Positions 7,297-15,441 of a DNA stretch of 34,518 bases are shown here, in pieces. Source of the stretch: Syntrophomonadaceae bacterium (lineage in GTDB: Bacteria; Bacillota; Syntrophomonadia; Syntrophomonadales; Syntrophothermaceae); NCBI GenBank assembly GCA_012719535.1, contig JAAYAC010000119.1:1-34518 (forward strand), read 5' to 3'. Position 1 is the first letter of the stretch; each line of letters starts with the position of its first letter. A program made the position numbers and the translations under genes. The notes beneath the pieces were generated by a model that saw only the letters and a program-made list of their open reading frames with translations, made no database searches and had not been told where the DNA came from.

Positions 7297-7512
7297 TTAC
7301 AATTTACCCCTGATGAGCAAACTCTGCAGTTCCGAGACCGGCTGTTCGGTTACGTAGGTCTGTCTGAAAAGCCCCTTCAGGATAGCCAAGCGGTCTCCGC
7401 CCTGACCGCGCTTGAAGCCGATTATACAAAATTGGTCTTTGTCACCCAGTGACCTTACCGTAACCAGGTCGCCCACCTTGAAGCGCTTATCCTGCAGATC
7501 CCGGATACGCAT
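7297..7512 (-). CDS. Small hypothetical protein
   Basis: 71 residues, not recognised. The N-terminal half (KVGDLVTVRSLGDKDQFCIIGF) looks like a small beta-barrel of the SH3/KOW type, and the pattern suggests a single soluble domain. A good ribosome site (GGGAGGGAG) precedes the ATG by about 7 bases, which supports it as real. It lies between the Fe-S protein and the DUF951 gene on the same strand. Confidence 0.55.
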   Translation of the reverse strand: MRIRDLQDKRFKVGDLVTVRSLGDKDQFCIIGFKRGQGGDRLAILKGLFRQTYVTEQPVSELQSLLIRGKL

Positions 7513-7619
7513 TATTATCTCCCTCCCAGGGGGTTAACATGGTCCTACCAAACTATATGCTACCCACCAATGAAAGGTGTCTGGCAGGAGCCGCCGGGCA
7601 GGCGAGCGCCAGGCCGGTA

Positions 7620-7820
7620 TTAATTTTCATCCTGTGTTCTGAGCACCTGCCGGACGTTTTTCTCAAACTTGGCCCGAGGCAACATAACCTGCCGGTCACA
7701 CTTGCAGCAACGTATCTTGATGTCAGCACCCAGCCTGGTTACCACCCATTCAAAGCTGCCACAAGGATGGGGCTTTCTCATTCGCACCACATCTCCCAGG
7801 GAAAACTTCCTACTTTGCAC
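7620..7820 (-). CDS. DUF951 family protein
   Basis: 66 residues with the family signature: FSLGDVVRMRKPHPCGS, then LGADIKIRCCKCDRQVMLPR and FEKNV. Conserved Cys in HPCGS and CCKC suggest a metal-binding or nucleic-acid-binding small protein; no function is established. GTG start with GGGGGAG four bases upstream. It lies 27 bases after yedF on the same strand and may be co-transcribed. Confidence 0.85.
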   Translation of the reverse strand: MQSRKFSLGDVVRMRKPHPCGSFEWVVTRLGADIKIRCCKCDRQVMLPRAKFEKNVRQVLRTQDEN

Positions 7821-7847
7821 GTTGCTCCCCCCTCCGCCTGTGCTGGC

Positions 7848-8429
7848 TCATAGGGTAATAACCTTGGGAGCCGCTGCCAGGATCTCCAGGGCAGAATACA
7901 TATTGGTTACTTTTCCGGCCATTAGCTTGTCCTTAACCCGGTAGTAATCGAGGCATGTACCGCAGGACAGCACCTCCACCCCGGAATGCTCCAAGGCCGT
8001 CAGGTACTCCAGCACCTCGGAACCTTCTACCGCCAGAAAGACCCCGGAATTCATAAGGATAACGGTGTTAACCGCCCCTTCTATCTGGGTAAGGGTGTAA
8101 AAAAAGTTCTTAAGCAGCGTCTGCCCCAATTCTTCGCTTCCCTTCCCCAGAACGCTACTGGTAACCAGCAGCACGGTCTGCTCAATCTGGGTAAGCGAGG
8201 CGGCTGGTCCCATCTTGCCTTTTTCAATATGAATGTAGTACTCGCCTGCCTGCTCCTCGACCTCTACCCCGTAGGCCAGACTGCGGGCCAGCCTGACTAT
8301 GTTTTCCAGGGCAGTACGGTCGTCGACCACGGCGGTGACGGTACCATCGGCCAGGCTATCGAGTGCTTGTTTGGTCATAACGACCGGGCTGGGACAGGAA
8401 AGTCCCCGGGCATCCACGAACTTCTCCAC
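7848..8429 (-). CDS. yedF: Selenium-metabolism protein YedF (TusA-like plus DsrE-like)
   Basis: 193 residues. The N-terminal TusA/SirA-like domain carries VDARGLSCPSPVVMTKQAL with the conserved Cys near 12. The C-terminal DsrE-like domain includes VLLVTSSVLGKGSEELGQTL and SCGTCLDYYRV. This two-domain form is the selenium-associated YedF family found next to selD. Its role is thought to be sulfur or selenium relay, but is not proven. Its GTG start directly follows the selD stop codon, so it is translationally coupled. Confidence 0.88.
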   Translation of the reverse strand: MEKFVDARGLSCPSPVVMTKQALDSLADGTVTAVVDDRTALENIVRLARSLAYGVEVEEQAGEYYIHIEKGKMGPAASLTQIEQTVLLVTSSVLGKGSEELGQTLLKNFFYTLTQIEGAVNTVILMNSGVFLAVEGSEVLEYLTALEHSGVEVLSCGTCLDYYRVKDKLMAGKVTNMYSALEILAAAPKVITL

Positions 8430-9500
8430 TCAGCTTCCCCCTTTAACTAGTACCGGGTAAGGCCCAGGTTTTGTCGCCTGTCCTATTATAGCATAGGCGA
8501 CACCGTGTTTCTCCAGCGTCTTCACCAGGGTGTCGCACCGTTCCTCGCTTATGGCCAGCAACAGACCCCCGGAGGTCTCAGGTGAATACATTAAATCCTT
8601 GACAACCGTGTCGATACTTTCAGCAAAAAAGATCCGCTCGCCCAGGTAATCGCGGTTGCTGTAAGCTCCGCCCGGAATCAGACCCCAGGAGGCGCATTCC
8701 CGGGCTTCGCTCATAAAGGAAAGCCGACTGGCATCTATCTCTATCGTTACACCGCTTCCCCGGGCCATCTCGAATAGGTGTCCCAGGAGGCCGAACCCGG
8801 TAACATCTGTGCCGGCACGGACCCCCGCTTCCACCGCCGCATTGCGGGCGGCCTTGTTGAGCATGGACATCCATTTCACCGCTTCGCTGGTGGCACTGGC
8901 TGATGCCATTCCCGCCTTGATAGCGGTAGCAATTATTCCGCTCCCGAGAGGCTTGGTGAGAAGGATTACATCCCCCGGTTGAACCGCATCGTTGCGGATG
9001 AGCCTGGCAGGACTTATTACTCCGGTAACCGCCAGGCCGTATTTGGGCTCGTTGTCGTCAACCGTATGCCCGCCTACCAGCACGGCGCCTGCCTCGCGTA
9101 TTTTATCCAATCCTCCCCGGAGAATTTCCCGGAGGATTCCCTGGTCTTCACAGCTCGGAAAACATACAACATTCATGGCGGTCAGCGGCTGACCCCCCAT
9201 AGCATAGATATCGCTTAACGCGTTGGCCGCAGCCACCTGCCCGAACGTGTAACCATCATCGACCATGGGAGTAAAGAAGTCCACGGTCTGAATTAAGGCC
9301 AGGTCTTCCTGCAGAAGAAAAACCCCGGCATCGTCGAACTTGTCGAAACCTACCAGTAGGCGCGGGTCACTAGGTAACTCCACCCCTTGCAGCAAATCTT
9401 CCAGGACCGCCGGTCCCATTTTGGCTGCTCACCCCGCAGCCCTGACCATTTGGGTCAGCCTGACTCCTGAGTTCACCGGAACCCCCCCTTCCGCTACCAT
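8430..9500 (-). CDS. selD: Selenide, water dikinase, itself a selenoprotein (UGA at 9429-9431 read as Sec)
   Basis: Makes selenophosphate from selenide and ATP, the selenium donor for tRNA-Sec. From the ATG at 9500 the frame gives VRLTQMVRAAG, then TGA, then AAKMGPAVLEDLLQG. The TGA is codon 24 and Lys is codon 27, the same spacing as catalytic Cys17/Lys20 in the E. coli enzyme, so the TGA is the catalytic selenocysteine. Further motifs are TVDFFTPMVDD, ANALSDIYAMGG, GGHTVDDNEPKYGLAVTG, TDVTGFGLLGH and SPETSGGLL. Full length is 356 residues, normal for SelD; a start at the later ATG (9419) would remove the active site. GAGAGGGG lies 9 bases before 9500, three bases after the aminopeptidase stop. 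Operon with yedF. Confidence 0.93.
9389..9431 (-). promoter_or_regulatory. SECIS-like hairpin of selD
   Basis: Directly after the UGA (9431-9429) the mRNA can fold into GGACC-GGC-GGUCC, a perfect 5-bp stem whose loop begins 17 bases after the UGA with G residues. This fits bacterial SECIS rules. Outer pairing of GCAGC with GCUGC and AAA with UUU extends it to about 40 bases. SelB would bind the apical loop. Confidence 0.75.
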
Positions 9501-9503
9501 TAG

Positions 9504-10910
9504 CTAAATCCCCTCTCCGATGGCGGGAACCGCCTCCAGAAACACCTTGTAACCTTTATAGGCCAGGTATATATCCGCCTTGCTGGCCACCTCGAACGGG
9601 GAATGCATGCCCAGCAGGGCCACGCCGCAATCCAGGACATCCATGCCGTACCGGGCCAGGTACTGGGCTACGGTCCCGCCCCCGCCCTCGTCGACCTTGC
9701 CCAGTTCACCCACTTGCCAGGTAACCCGGTTTTCGTCGAAAAGGCGTCGTATCCAGGCTACAAACTCCGGGTTGGCATCGCTGGCGTCGTACTTGCCACG
9801 GGAACCCGTGTATTTGGTGACCACCAGCCCTTCCCCCAAAAACGAGTTGTTCATTTTCTCGAAAACCTGTTCATAATTGGGGTCAACCGCGGAATTCACG
9901 TCAGCTGACAGGGCATGACTGCAGGCCAGGGCCTTCCGCACCAGGAAGTAGTCCTGACGGCCTGAGCGGTGAAACAGTTCAGCCACCAGGTTTTCGATGA
10001 AGTAGGAGCGCAATCCGGTATTGCCGGTACTACCTATTTCCTCCTTGTCGGCAAATATGCAGATAGCAGTCCGGGAAGGCTGCTGCAGGGCCAGAATGGC
10101 TTCCAGGGAGGTAAAAACACTTACCCGGTCATCCTGCCCGTAGGCTCCCACCAGACTGCGATCGAAACCAATCTCCCGCGCTTTGAAGGCGGGCACCGCC
10201 TCCAGTTCCGCACTGGTGAAATCGTCCTCCTCAATACCGTATTTTTCCCTCAACAGTTTGAGGATGGCCGCCTTGATCTTGTCTTTATCTTCCCCGGCTT
10301 CCGGAATACTACCGACAAGGATGTTTAATCCTTCACCCGTCACTGCCTCGCTCATCTTTTTCTCCATCTGTTCCCGGGCCAGGTGCGGCAGCAGGTCGGA
10401 AATGGTGAAAGCTGGTTCTTGCTCATCTTCGCCCAGCCTGACTACCAGCCGGTCCCCGTTTTTCTTGACGATAACCCCGTGCAGGGCCAGGGGAATGGCT
10501 GTCCATTGGTACTTCTTGATTCCCCCGTAATAGTGCGTCTTCAGCAGAGCCATCCCGTCAGTCTCGTACAGGGGCATGGGCTTGAGATCCAGGCGCGGGG
10601 CATCGGTGTGAGAGGCGACAATGTTGAACCCGTTCTCGAGGGGGGTACTCCCTATCACCACCAGGGCCGAGATCTTGTTCTTGTACTTGAGCAGGAACTT
10701 CTGGCCCGCGGCAATAACTTTAGCTCTGGCAAGATCCACAAAACCTTTCTCCCGGGCCGCGTTCTCGATGAAGTCGGCGGTTTCCCGCTCGGTTTTAGCC
10801 TGGTTAAGGAAATCAATATACCTGGCTGCCAGGTGGAAGGCTTGGACACGCTCTTCCTCATCTATGTTAAGCCAGGCATTCTTGACGCGTTCTTCCTTTT
10901 TCTGCGCCAT
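9504..10910 (-). CDS. M18 family aminopeptidase
   Basis: A 468-residue dinuclear zinc aminopeptidase cutting N-terminal residues from cytoplasmic peptides. Metal ligands are visible: SHTDAPR (His), GAYGQDDR (Asp), DKEEIGSTGNTG (Glu), SADVNSAVDP (Asp) and LLGMHSPFEV (His). These make family M18 clear, and the length fits the long bacterial clade. A strong GAAAGGAGG ribosome site precedes the ATG. Its stop lies 3 bases before the true selD start, so selD and yedF are probably in its operon. Confidence 0.92.
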   Translation of the reverse strand: MAQKKEERVKNAWLNIDEEERVQAFHLAARYIDFLNQAKTERETADFIENAAREKGFVDLARAKVIAAGQKFLLKYKNKISALVVIGSTPLENGFNIVASHTDAPRLDLKPMPLYETDGMALLKTHYYGGIKKYQWTAIPLALHGVIVKKNGDRLVVRLGEDEQEPAFTISDLLPHLAREQMEKKMSEAVTGEGLNILVGSIPEAGEDKDKIKAAILKLLREKYGIEEDDFTSAELEAVPAFKAREIGFDRSLVGAYGQDDRVSVFTSLEAILALQQPSRTAICIFADKEEIGSTGNTGLRSYFIENLVAELFHRSGRQDYFLVRKALACSHALSADVNSAVDPNYEQVFEKMNNSFLGEGLVVTKYTGSRGKYDASDANPEFVAWIRRLFDENRVTWQVGELGKVDEGGGGTVAQYLARYGMDVLDCGVALLGMHSPFEVASKADIYLAYKGYKVFLEAVPAIGEGI

Positions 10911-10961
10911 AGTATGAGCCTCCTTTCAAACTGCTTATATTGTTTCCATTTACCATTAATT

Positions 10962-11567
10962 TTACAGTTTGAGGCCCAGAACTTGCGAGCAGAAAGTGAA
11001 AATACTTACCAGGTAGGGCGTAACTATAGAATTTTCCAGGTAAACTCGGGCAGCAACAGCCAAGTCCATTTGTATTTTGGACCCCAACTCAACCAGGGGA
11101 ACCAGCAGGCCAACCGCAAAGGCCAGGCCCAAAGTCTTCAGCCCCATCCCAAAAAACATTCCTCCGACCTGGTTCAGCGCCCCCAGCACTCCCCAGCCCA
11201 GGACCCAACTTACCAGAGTCCACAACAGGTTGCTCAGTTGACTGACGACCAGGTACAGAACCAGGAAGGAAGCTATTACAATTATGAGATAGGCTAAATT
11301 GCTGTAAACGGCGTATGCCCCGGGCGGGGACGGGGCGTGAACCGGAAGCGGGAGTTTTTCTTGCAGCCAGGCGGCGGCAGTGGGAATAACGCTGAACCTG
11401 TCGTCCAGAAACAGGGCCAGATGGTCACAACCCAGGGCAGCAGCTGCCAATCCCAACCCCTGGCCAACCAACCTGCCCAGCGTGCGAATGAGGCCGTGCT
11501 GGTACCCCGATATTCCGCCGAGGATAATAATGAGCAGAATGAAATAATCAAACAGATTAAGGCCCAC
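10962..11567 (-). CDS. CvpA family membrane protein
   Basis: 201 residues with several predicted membrane spans: about 8-22 (FDYFILLIIILGGISGY), 34-46, 88-110 (LAYLIIVIASFLVLYLVV), 115-140 and 146-162. The N-terminal GYQHGLIRTLGRLVGQ pattern is typical of CvpA-like proteins, linked to colicin V production and envelope stress in other bacteria. Its role here is unknown. GTG start with GGGGAGGA. A 51-base gap separates it from the aminopeptidase downstream on the same strand. Confidence 0.75.
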   Translation of the reverse strand: MGLNLFDYFILLIIILGGISGYQHGLIRTLGRLVGQGLGLAAAALGCDHLALFLDDRFSVIPTAAAWLQEKLPLPVHAPSPPGAYAVYSNLAYLIIVIASFLVLYLVVSQLSNLLWTLVSWVLGWGVLGALNQVGGMFFGMGLKTLGLAFAVGLLVPLVELGSKIQMDLAVAARVYLENSIVTPYLVSIFTFCSQVLGLKL

Positions 11568-11782
11568 TTACTGTCCTCCCCTTCATCTGTTTCCTGAGCC
11601 GGTGCCTTAACTTAAAGGGGTCCATGTGGAAGGCTTGATTCTGCTGACACCGGCCCTTTCACTGGCATTATAGCATAGAGTTCTGCAAGAATAACCTATG
11701 CATACCACATATTTTCAAAAATGGACTAATCTCCTGCTGGTTCTCCTCACCCTTCGCCTAGCCCCAGGCATGACTTTTGGTT
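11568..11782. other. Noncoding gap between tRNA-Sec and the CvpA-like gene
   Basis: Holds the upstream region of the CvpA-like gene. No gene or RNA fold was recognised. The tRNA-Sec terminator ends at its right edge. Confidence 0.5.
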
Positions 11783-11814
11783 CAAAAAACAAGAATGCCA
11801 ATCCTAAGATTGGC
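11783..11814 (-). terminator. Terminator of tRNA-Sec
   Basis: On the minus strand GCCAATC-TTAG-GATTGGC is a perfect 7-bp stem, followed by ATTCTTGTTTTTTG. It begins 14 bases after the encoded CCA of tRNA-Sec. Confidence 0.82.
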
Positions 11815-11827
11815 AGCTTTTGTCTAT

Positions 11828-11926
11828 TGGCGGAAGCGTGTGGGAATCGAACCCACCCACCGTGGGACCACCACGGCGCAGACTGGATTTGAAGTCCAGG
11901 CGACCCACCAGGACCGATCCGCTTCC
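11828..11926 (-). tRNA. selC: tRNA-Sec (anticodon TCA)
   Basis: 99 bases including encoded CCA (11830-11828). Acceptor GGAAGCG/CGCTTCC with discriminator G, anticodon stem CTGGA/TCCAG with loop CTTCAAA (anticodon TCA, decodes UGA), a long variable arm CCGTGG/CCACGG and T-arm GTGGG-TTCGATT-CCCAC. Acceptor end, anticodon arm and long variable arm resemble the E. coli selC product. The expected eighth acceptor pair looks like a G-A mismatch. It lies apart from selAB and has its own promoter and terminator. Confidence 0.96.
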
Positions 11927-11954
11927 CAGAAGTTTAGACAACTTCCACTAATAT

Positions 11955-11983
11955 ATTCTACACTCTTGCAGAACACATGTCAC
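11955..11983 (-). promoter_or_regulatory. Promoter of tRNA-Sec
   Basis: GTGACA (11983-11978), a 17-base spacer and TAGAAT (11960-11955) on the minus strand, 28 bases before the tRNA 5' end. Confidence 0.6.
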
Positions 11984-12079
11984 TAGAAGGCAGTGGAAAA
12001 AGACAGGTCGACTGAAAGACCACTGCTTTCGGAGAGAGGCCGGACGCCCGGTCCGAACCCGGCTCCCCTCCGGTCACCA

Positions 12080-12730
12080 TCATTCTTTGATGAAGACTGA
12101 ATCAATCTTGTATCCTCTAGCTTCCAGTGCTTCTACCACTTTCCGGGGCTCCCGGGTAGCAATCCGTAGAATCAAGTTGTAGCTATTTTCTCCCTTGTTG
12201 GGATAAAGAACTATGTTTTCTATACTTATGTTAAGGCTAGCAATAATGCCTGATATTTCGGCTACCTCGCCCACCCGTTCCTGAACCTTCATATCGATGC
12301 GAGTCCCCCCGCGGTAAACCCCTAGCATGCTGATAAGCGCGTCGAATATGTCGGTTTCGGTGATAATGCCCACCAGTTTACCGCCGTCGATTACCGGCAG
12401 CGCACCCACCTTGTTTTCTCGCATTAACCGGGCAGCTTCTTCGATGTAGTTATCGGGACTGACGGTAATAACTTTCTTTCCCTTAGGCAGGATGTCCCTT
12501 ATCTTGGTTTTCGCCAACAGGTAGTTAATCTCAAAGATACTCAGGGTGGTGGCCGGTGACGGGGAAACTTCACTGAGGTCCCGCTCAGTAACGATGCCCA
12601 CCAGTTTGCCTTTTTCTACCACCGGCAACCGCCTGATGCTGTTATTCCTCATCAGCTGAATGGCCTCGGCTATGGTAGTATCGGGTGATACTACAACCGG
12701 GTCCAGCGTCATCTGCTGTCTTACCCGCAT
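12080..12730 (-). CDS. CBS-domain pair plus ACT domain protein (AcuB-like)
   Basis: About 216 residues. Two CBS repeats are visible: the first from QQMTLDPVVVSPDTTIAEA through RRLPVVEKGKLVGIVTERDL, the second from ILPKGKKVITVSPDNYIEEA through VGALPVIDGGKLVGIITETD. The C-terminal third looks like an ACT domain (VAEISGIIASLNISIENIVLYP). Such proteins sense adenylates or amino acids, but no partner enzyme is adjacent. The ATG at 12730 is chosen because AGGAGG sits 9 bases before it, inside the alternative longer frame. It lies downstream of livF on the same strand; a link to the liv genes is only suggestive. Confidence 0.82.
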   Translation of the reverse strand: MRVRQQMTLDPVVVSPDTTIAEAIQLMRNNSIRRLPVVEKGKLVGIVTERDLSEVSPSPATTLSIFEINYLLAKTKIRDILPKGKKVITVSPDNYIEEAARLMRENKVGALPVIDGGKLVGIITETDIFDALISMLGVYRGGTRIDMKVQERVGEVAEISGIIASLNISIENIVLYPNKGENSYNLILRIATREPRKVVEALEARGYKIDSVFIKE

Positions 12731-12748
12731 CCTTCTCTCCCTCCTCAT

Positions 12749-13013
12749 TCCTAGTAAACGGTTCTGTTATCCCCCAACTTCCGTTCCTCAGGTCTCCTGA
12801 CCAAATGCACTTAGATTTGCTATGAAAATAGACGCTGACAGTTCGTTAGCAATTGGAACCCGTGTCACAACTGGTTCGGATTTTCTTCTTCGGTACTCAA
12901 CAGGTTCTGCCCCAACGGAAGAGCGAACGCACGTTGACGCCTGATGGTGCGTTGCTCAACATGGACAGGTAGAGACTGAGTGCCGGACATGGGAATCTGC
13001 TTTGGGCAGCAAC
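12749..13013. other. Noncoding gap with one copy of the GAGTGCCGG repeat
   Basis: Lies between livF and the CBS-ACT gene. One exact copy of the dispersed 9-mer is at 12978-12986 (context CTGAGTGCCGGACA), just beyond the livF stop. No gene is seen. Confidence 0.55.
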
Positions 13014-13718
13014 TTACCCTCCCAGGTAGGCTTTCTTCACATCCTCGCTTTCCAGCAGTTCCCGGGCCGATCCCTCCAGGACTATTTCACCGGTTTCTAA
13101 AACATATGCCTTGTTAGCTACCGACAATGCCATATGAGCATTCTGTTCGACCAGCAGTATGGTAGTACCGCGGGCGTTAATATCCTTGATTATTTCAAAT
13201 ATTTCTCTCACCAGAAGGGGAGCCAATCCCATGGAGGGCTCATCCAAGAGCATCAGGCGCGGCCGGGCCATGAGAGCCCTGCCGATAGCCAACATCTGTT
13301 GCTCACCACCGCTCAACGTCCCGGCAACTTGCTTCCTCCGTTCCAACAAGCGTGGAAAGCGGGTAAACACCACCTCAAGGTCCTTCTTTATTCATTCCTT
13401 GTCTTTACGCAGGTAAGCTCCCATCTCCAGGTTTTCCAGGACCGACATGGAAGGAAACACCCGCCGCCCCTCCGGCACCTGCGAGAGGCCCAGCCTGACA
13501 ATCTCCTGGGGTGCTAACCTGGTAATGTCACGACCTTCGAACGTTATCGCTCCTGACCTGGGGCGCAGAATCCCGGAAATGGTCTTCAGAGTGGTGGTCT
13601 TGCCGGCCCCGTTGGCTCCGATCAGGGTCACTATACTACCTTCTTCCACCTGTAGGGATACATTCTTAAGGGCATGAATAGCCCCGTAATAAACATCAAT
13701 CGCCTCGATTCGCAGCAC
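13014..13718 (-). pseudogene. livF: Branched-chain amino acid ABC transporter ATPase LivF, interrupted by in-frame TGA
   Basis: One frame of 235 codons, normal LivF length, broken only by TGA at 13392-13394 (codon 109). Before it: GANGAGKTTTLKTISG (Walker A), Q-loop region LSQVPEGRRVFPSMSV and YLRKDKE. After it: [15 protein letters not shown], the signature [19 protein letters not shown], Walker [14 protein letters not shown] and the His switch LLVEQNAH. Homologs have an ordinary residue, often Gly, at this spot, so a single GGA-to-TGA change is the simplest cause. A selenocysteine reading is possible in principle because the organism decodes UGA, but no good SECIS hairpin follows and LivF needs no redox residue. 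livF abuts livG with no gap. Confidence 0.85.
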
Positions 13719-14486
13719 TTAGCCCACCTCCTCTCCCAGGTAAGCCTCAATAACCCTGGGATTGTTCCTGATTTCCTCCGGGGTTCCCTGGGCGATAGCC
13801 CGCCCGTAATCGAGCACATATATCCTTTCGCATAACTCCATTACCAGCGCCATGTCATGCTCGATAAGCAAAATGGTTAGATTGAAATTATCCTTCAATT
13901 TGCGGATAAGGTTCGTTAATTCCTGGGTTTCCAGAGGATTCATGCCGGCCGCTGGCTCGTCCAGGATTAACAGGCTGGGGTTGGTGGCCAGCGCCCGGGC
14001 TATCTCCAGCCGCCGCTGCTCCCCGTAAGGCAGGCTGCTGGCGAGTTCCTCCCGTTTATCGGCCAGGTTCATGATCTCGAGGTACTGAATCGCCCTCTCT
14101 TCGATCCAGCTTTCTCCCCGGTAGAACGAAGGTAGACGCAGGATAGCCGATACCAGCTGGTAAGGCACGTCCTTATGGAAAGATATCTTGAGGTTATCAA
14201 TAACCGACAGGCCGTTAAATAGTCGAATATTTTGGAAGGTCCTCGCGATTCCCTGTTTACAGATGTAATAGGGCTTTTTACCGGTAATATTCTGCCCGTT
14301 AAAGATGATTGACCCGCTGTCAGGCCGGTAAACACCGGTTATCAGGTTAAACACCGTCGTTTTGCCTGCGCCGTTAGGACCTATCAGTCCGATCAGTTCA
14401 CCATCACCGATTTCCATTGAAAAATCAAGTACCGCGCTAAGTCCTCCAAAAGACTTACACAGGTTCACGGTTGACAACCGGGCCAT
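13719..14486 (-). CDS. livG: Branched-chain amino acid ABC transporter ATPase LivG
   Basis: About 255 residues. Walker A is [16 protein letters not shown], the Q-loop region [15 protein letters not shown], the signature variant [19 protein letters not shown], Walker [14 protein letters not shown] and the switch LIEHDM. The long insert between Q-loop and signature and the C-terminal [17 protein letters not shown] are LivG hallmarks. The ATG at 14486 is chosen because GAGGTG lies 6 bases upstream; an in-frame GTG at 14495 is less likely. It overlaps the end of livM by about 30 bases, indicating translational coupling. It would pair with LivF to power LivHM. Confidence 0.94.
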   Translation of the reverse strand: MARLSTVNLCKSFGGLSAVLDFSMEIGDGELIGLIGPNGAGKTTVFNLITGVYRPDSGSIIFNGQNITGKKPYYICKQGIARTFQNIRLFNGLSVIDNLKISFHKDVPYQLVSAILRLPSFYRGESWIEERAIQYLEIMNLADKREELASSLPYGEQRRLEIARALATNPSLLILDEPAAGMNPLETQELTNLIRKLKDNFNLTILLIEHDMALVMELCERIYVLDYGRAIAQGTPEEIRNNPRVIEAYLGEEVG

Positions 14487-15432
14487 TCTTATCACCTCGA
14501 ATCCGCTGGAAGGTTCTGAATGACAGCTCCTTGTTCCCCATAAGGCCCTGCGGCCGGTAAATCATAGTAATTATCAGGACTACCGAATACAGAACCATCC
14601 GCACTTCGGGAAAACTCTGCAACCCGGCCGACAGCACGGTAAGAAAGGCGGCCGCTACGATGGCGCCGGTGGTGCTCCCGAGTCCTCCCAGCACCACCAT
14701 TACCAGGATGTCAAAGGACCGGAAGAAACCGAAGGTACCGGGTTGAATAATGAAGAAGTAGTGCGCGTAGAGGCCCCCCGCCAAGCCGGCAAAGAGAGCA
14801 CCCACGGTAAAGGCCAGAACCTTGTATTTGGTGGTATTCACTCCCATCAGTTCGGCGGCTACCTCGTTTTCGCGTACCGATATACAGGCACGACCATAGC
14901 TGGAGTTGACAATATTCTGGATAACTACAACGGTAACCACGACTGACACGAACAACCAGGTCCAGGTGGTCAGCTGCGGGATACCAATCAGGCCGGAAGC
15001 TCCGCCCACGTATTCGATGTTAAGAAAGACCACGCGGACAATCTCACCGAAACCCAGGGTGGCAATGGCCAGGTAATCTCCTTTTAATCTCAGGGTGGGA
15101 ATGCCGATCAGCAACCCCATCAACGCAGCAGCCAGGCAGCCGGCGCCTATGCCTATCGCAAAAGAATATCCCAGCTTGGTGGTCATCACGGCTGCCGTAT
15201 AAGCCCCGACGGACATGAAACCCGCGTGTCCCAGGGATAACTGCCCGGTAAAACCGTTGATCAGGTTGAGGCTAACTGCTAGGATAATGTTGATCCCCAG
15301 CATGAACAGGTTTATCTGGTAATATACGTCGATTAGCTGCCTGGCAATCAGGTACTGAAACACGGTGAAAATAACCGCCAGGGTAACCGTGCTGATTGTC
15401 AGGTGGGTCCAGTTTAGCTTCTTGGTCACCAT
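14455..15432 (-). CDS. livM: Branched-chain amino acid ABC transporter permease LivM
   Basis: About 325 residues with roughly nine or ten membrane spans. Typical LivM blocks are [22 protein letters not shown] near the first third, [23 protein letters not shown] in the middle, and [19 protein letters not shown] near the C-terminus. The ATG at 15432 has AGGTG six bases upstream; a GTG at 15441 directly follows the livH stop. The C-terminus (after YRPQGLMG) is a charged cytoplasmic tail overlapping livG. Confidence 0.93.
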   Translation of the reverse strand: MVTKKLNWTHLTISTVTLAVIFTVFQYLIARQLIDVYYQINLFMLGINIILAVSLNLINGFTGQLSLGHAGFMSVGAYTAAVMTTKLGYSFAIGIGAGCLAAALMGLLIGIPTLRLKGDYLAIATLGFGEIVRVVFLNIEYVGGASGLIGIPQLTTWTWLFVSVVVTVVVIQNIVNSSYGRACISVRENEVAAELMGVNTTKYKVLAFTVGALFAGLAGGLYAHYFFIIQPGTFGFFRSFDILVMVVLGGLGSTTGAIVAAAFLTVLSAGLQSFPEVRMVLYSVVLIITMIYRPQGLMGNKELSFRTFQRIRGDKNGPVVNREPV

Positions 15433-15441
15433 CGTATTCAC

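Noticed and set aside
10383-11297. Long open frame on the plus strand opposite the aminopeptidase and CvpA-like gene
   Set aside because: It spans two good genes on the other strand and shows low-complexity composition and no recognisable domain.
13392-13394. LivF UGA as a genuine selenocysteine codon
   Set aside because: No convincing SECIS stem follows, the site is not redox-active in ABC ATPases, and homologs carry ordinary residues there. A mutation or error is simpler.
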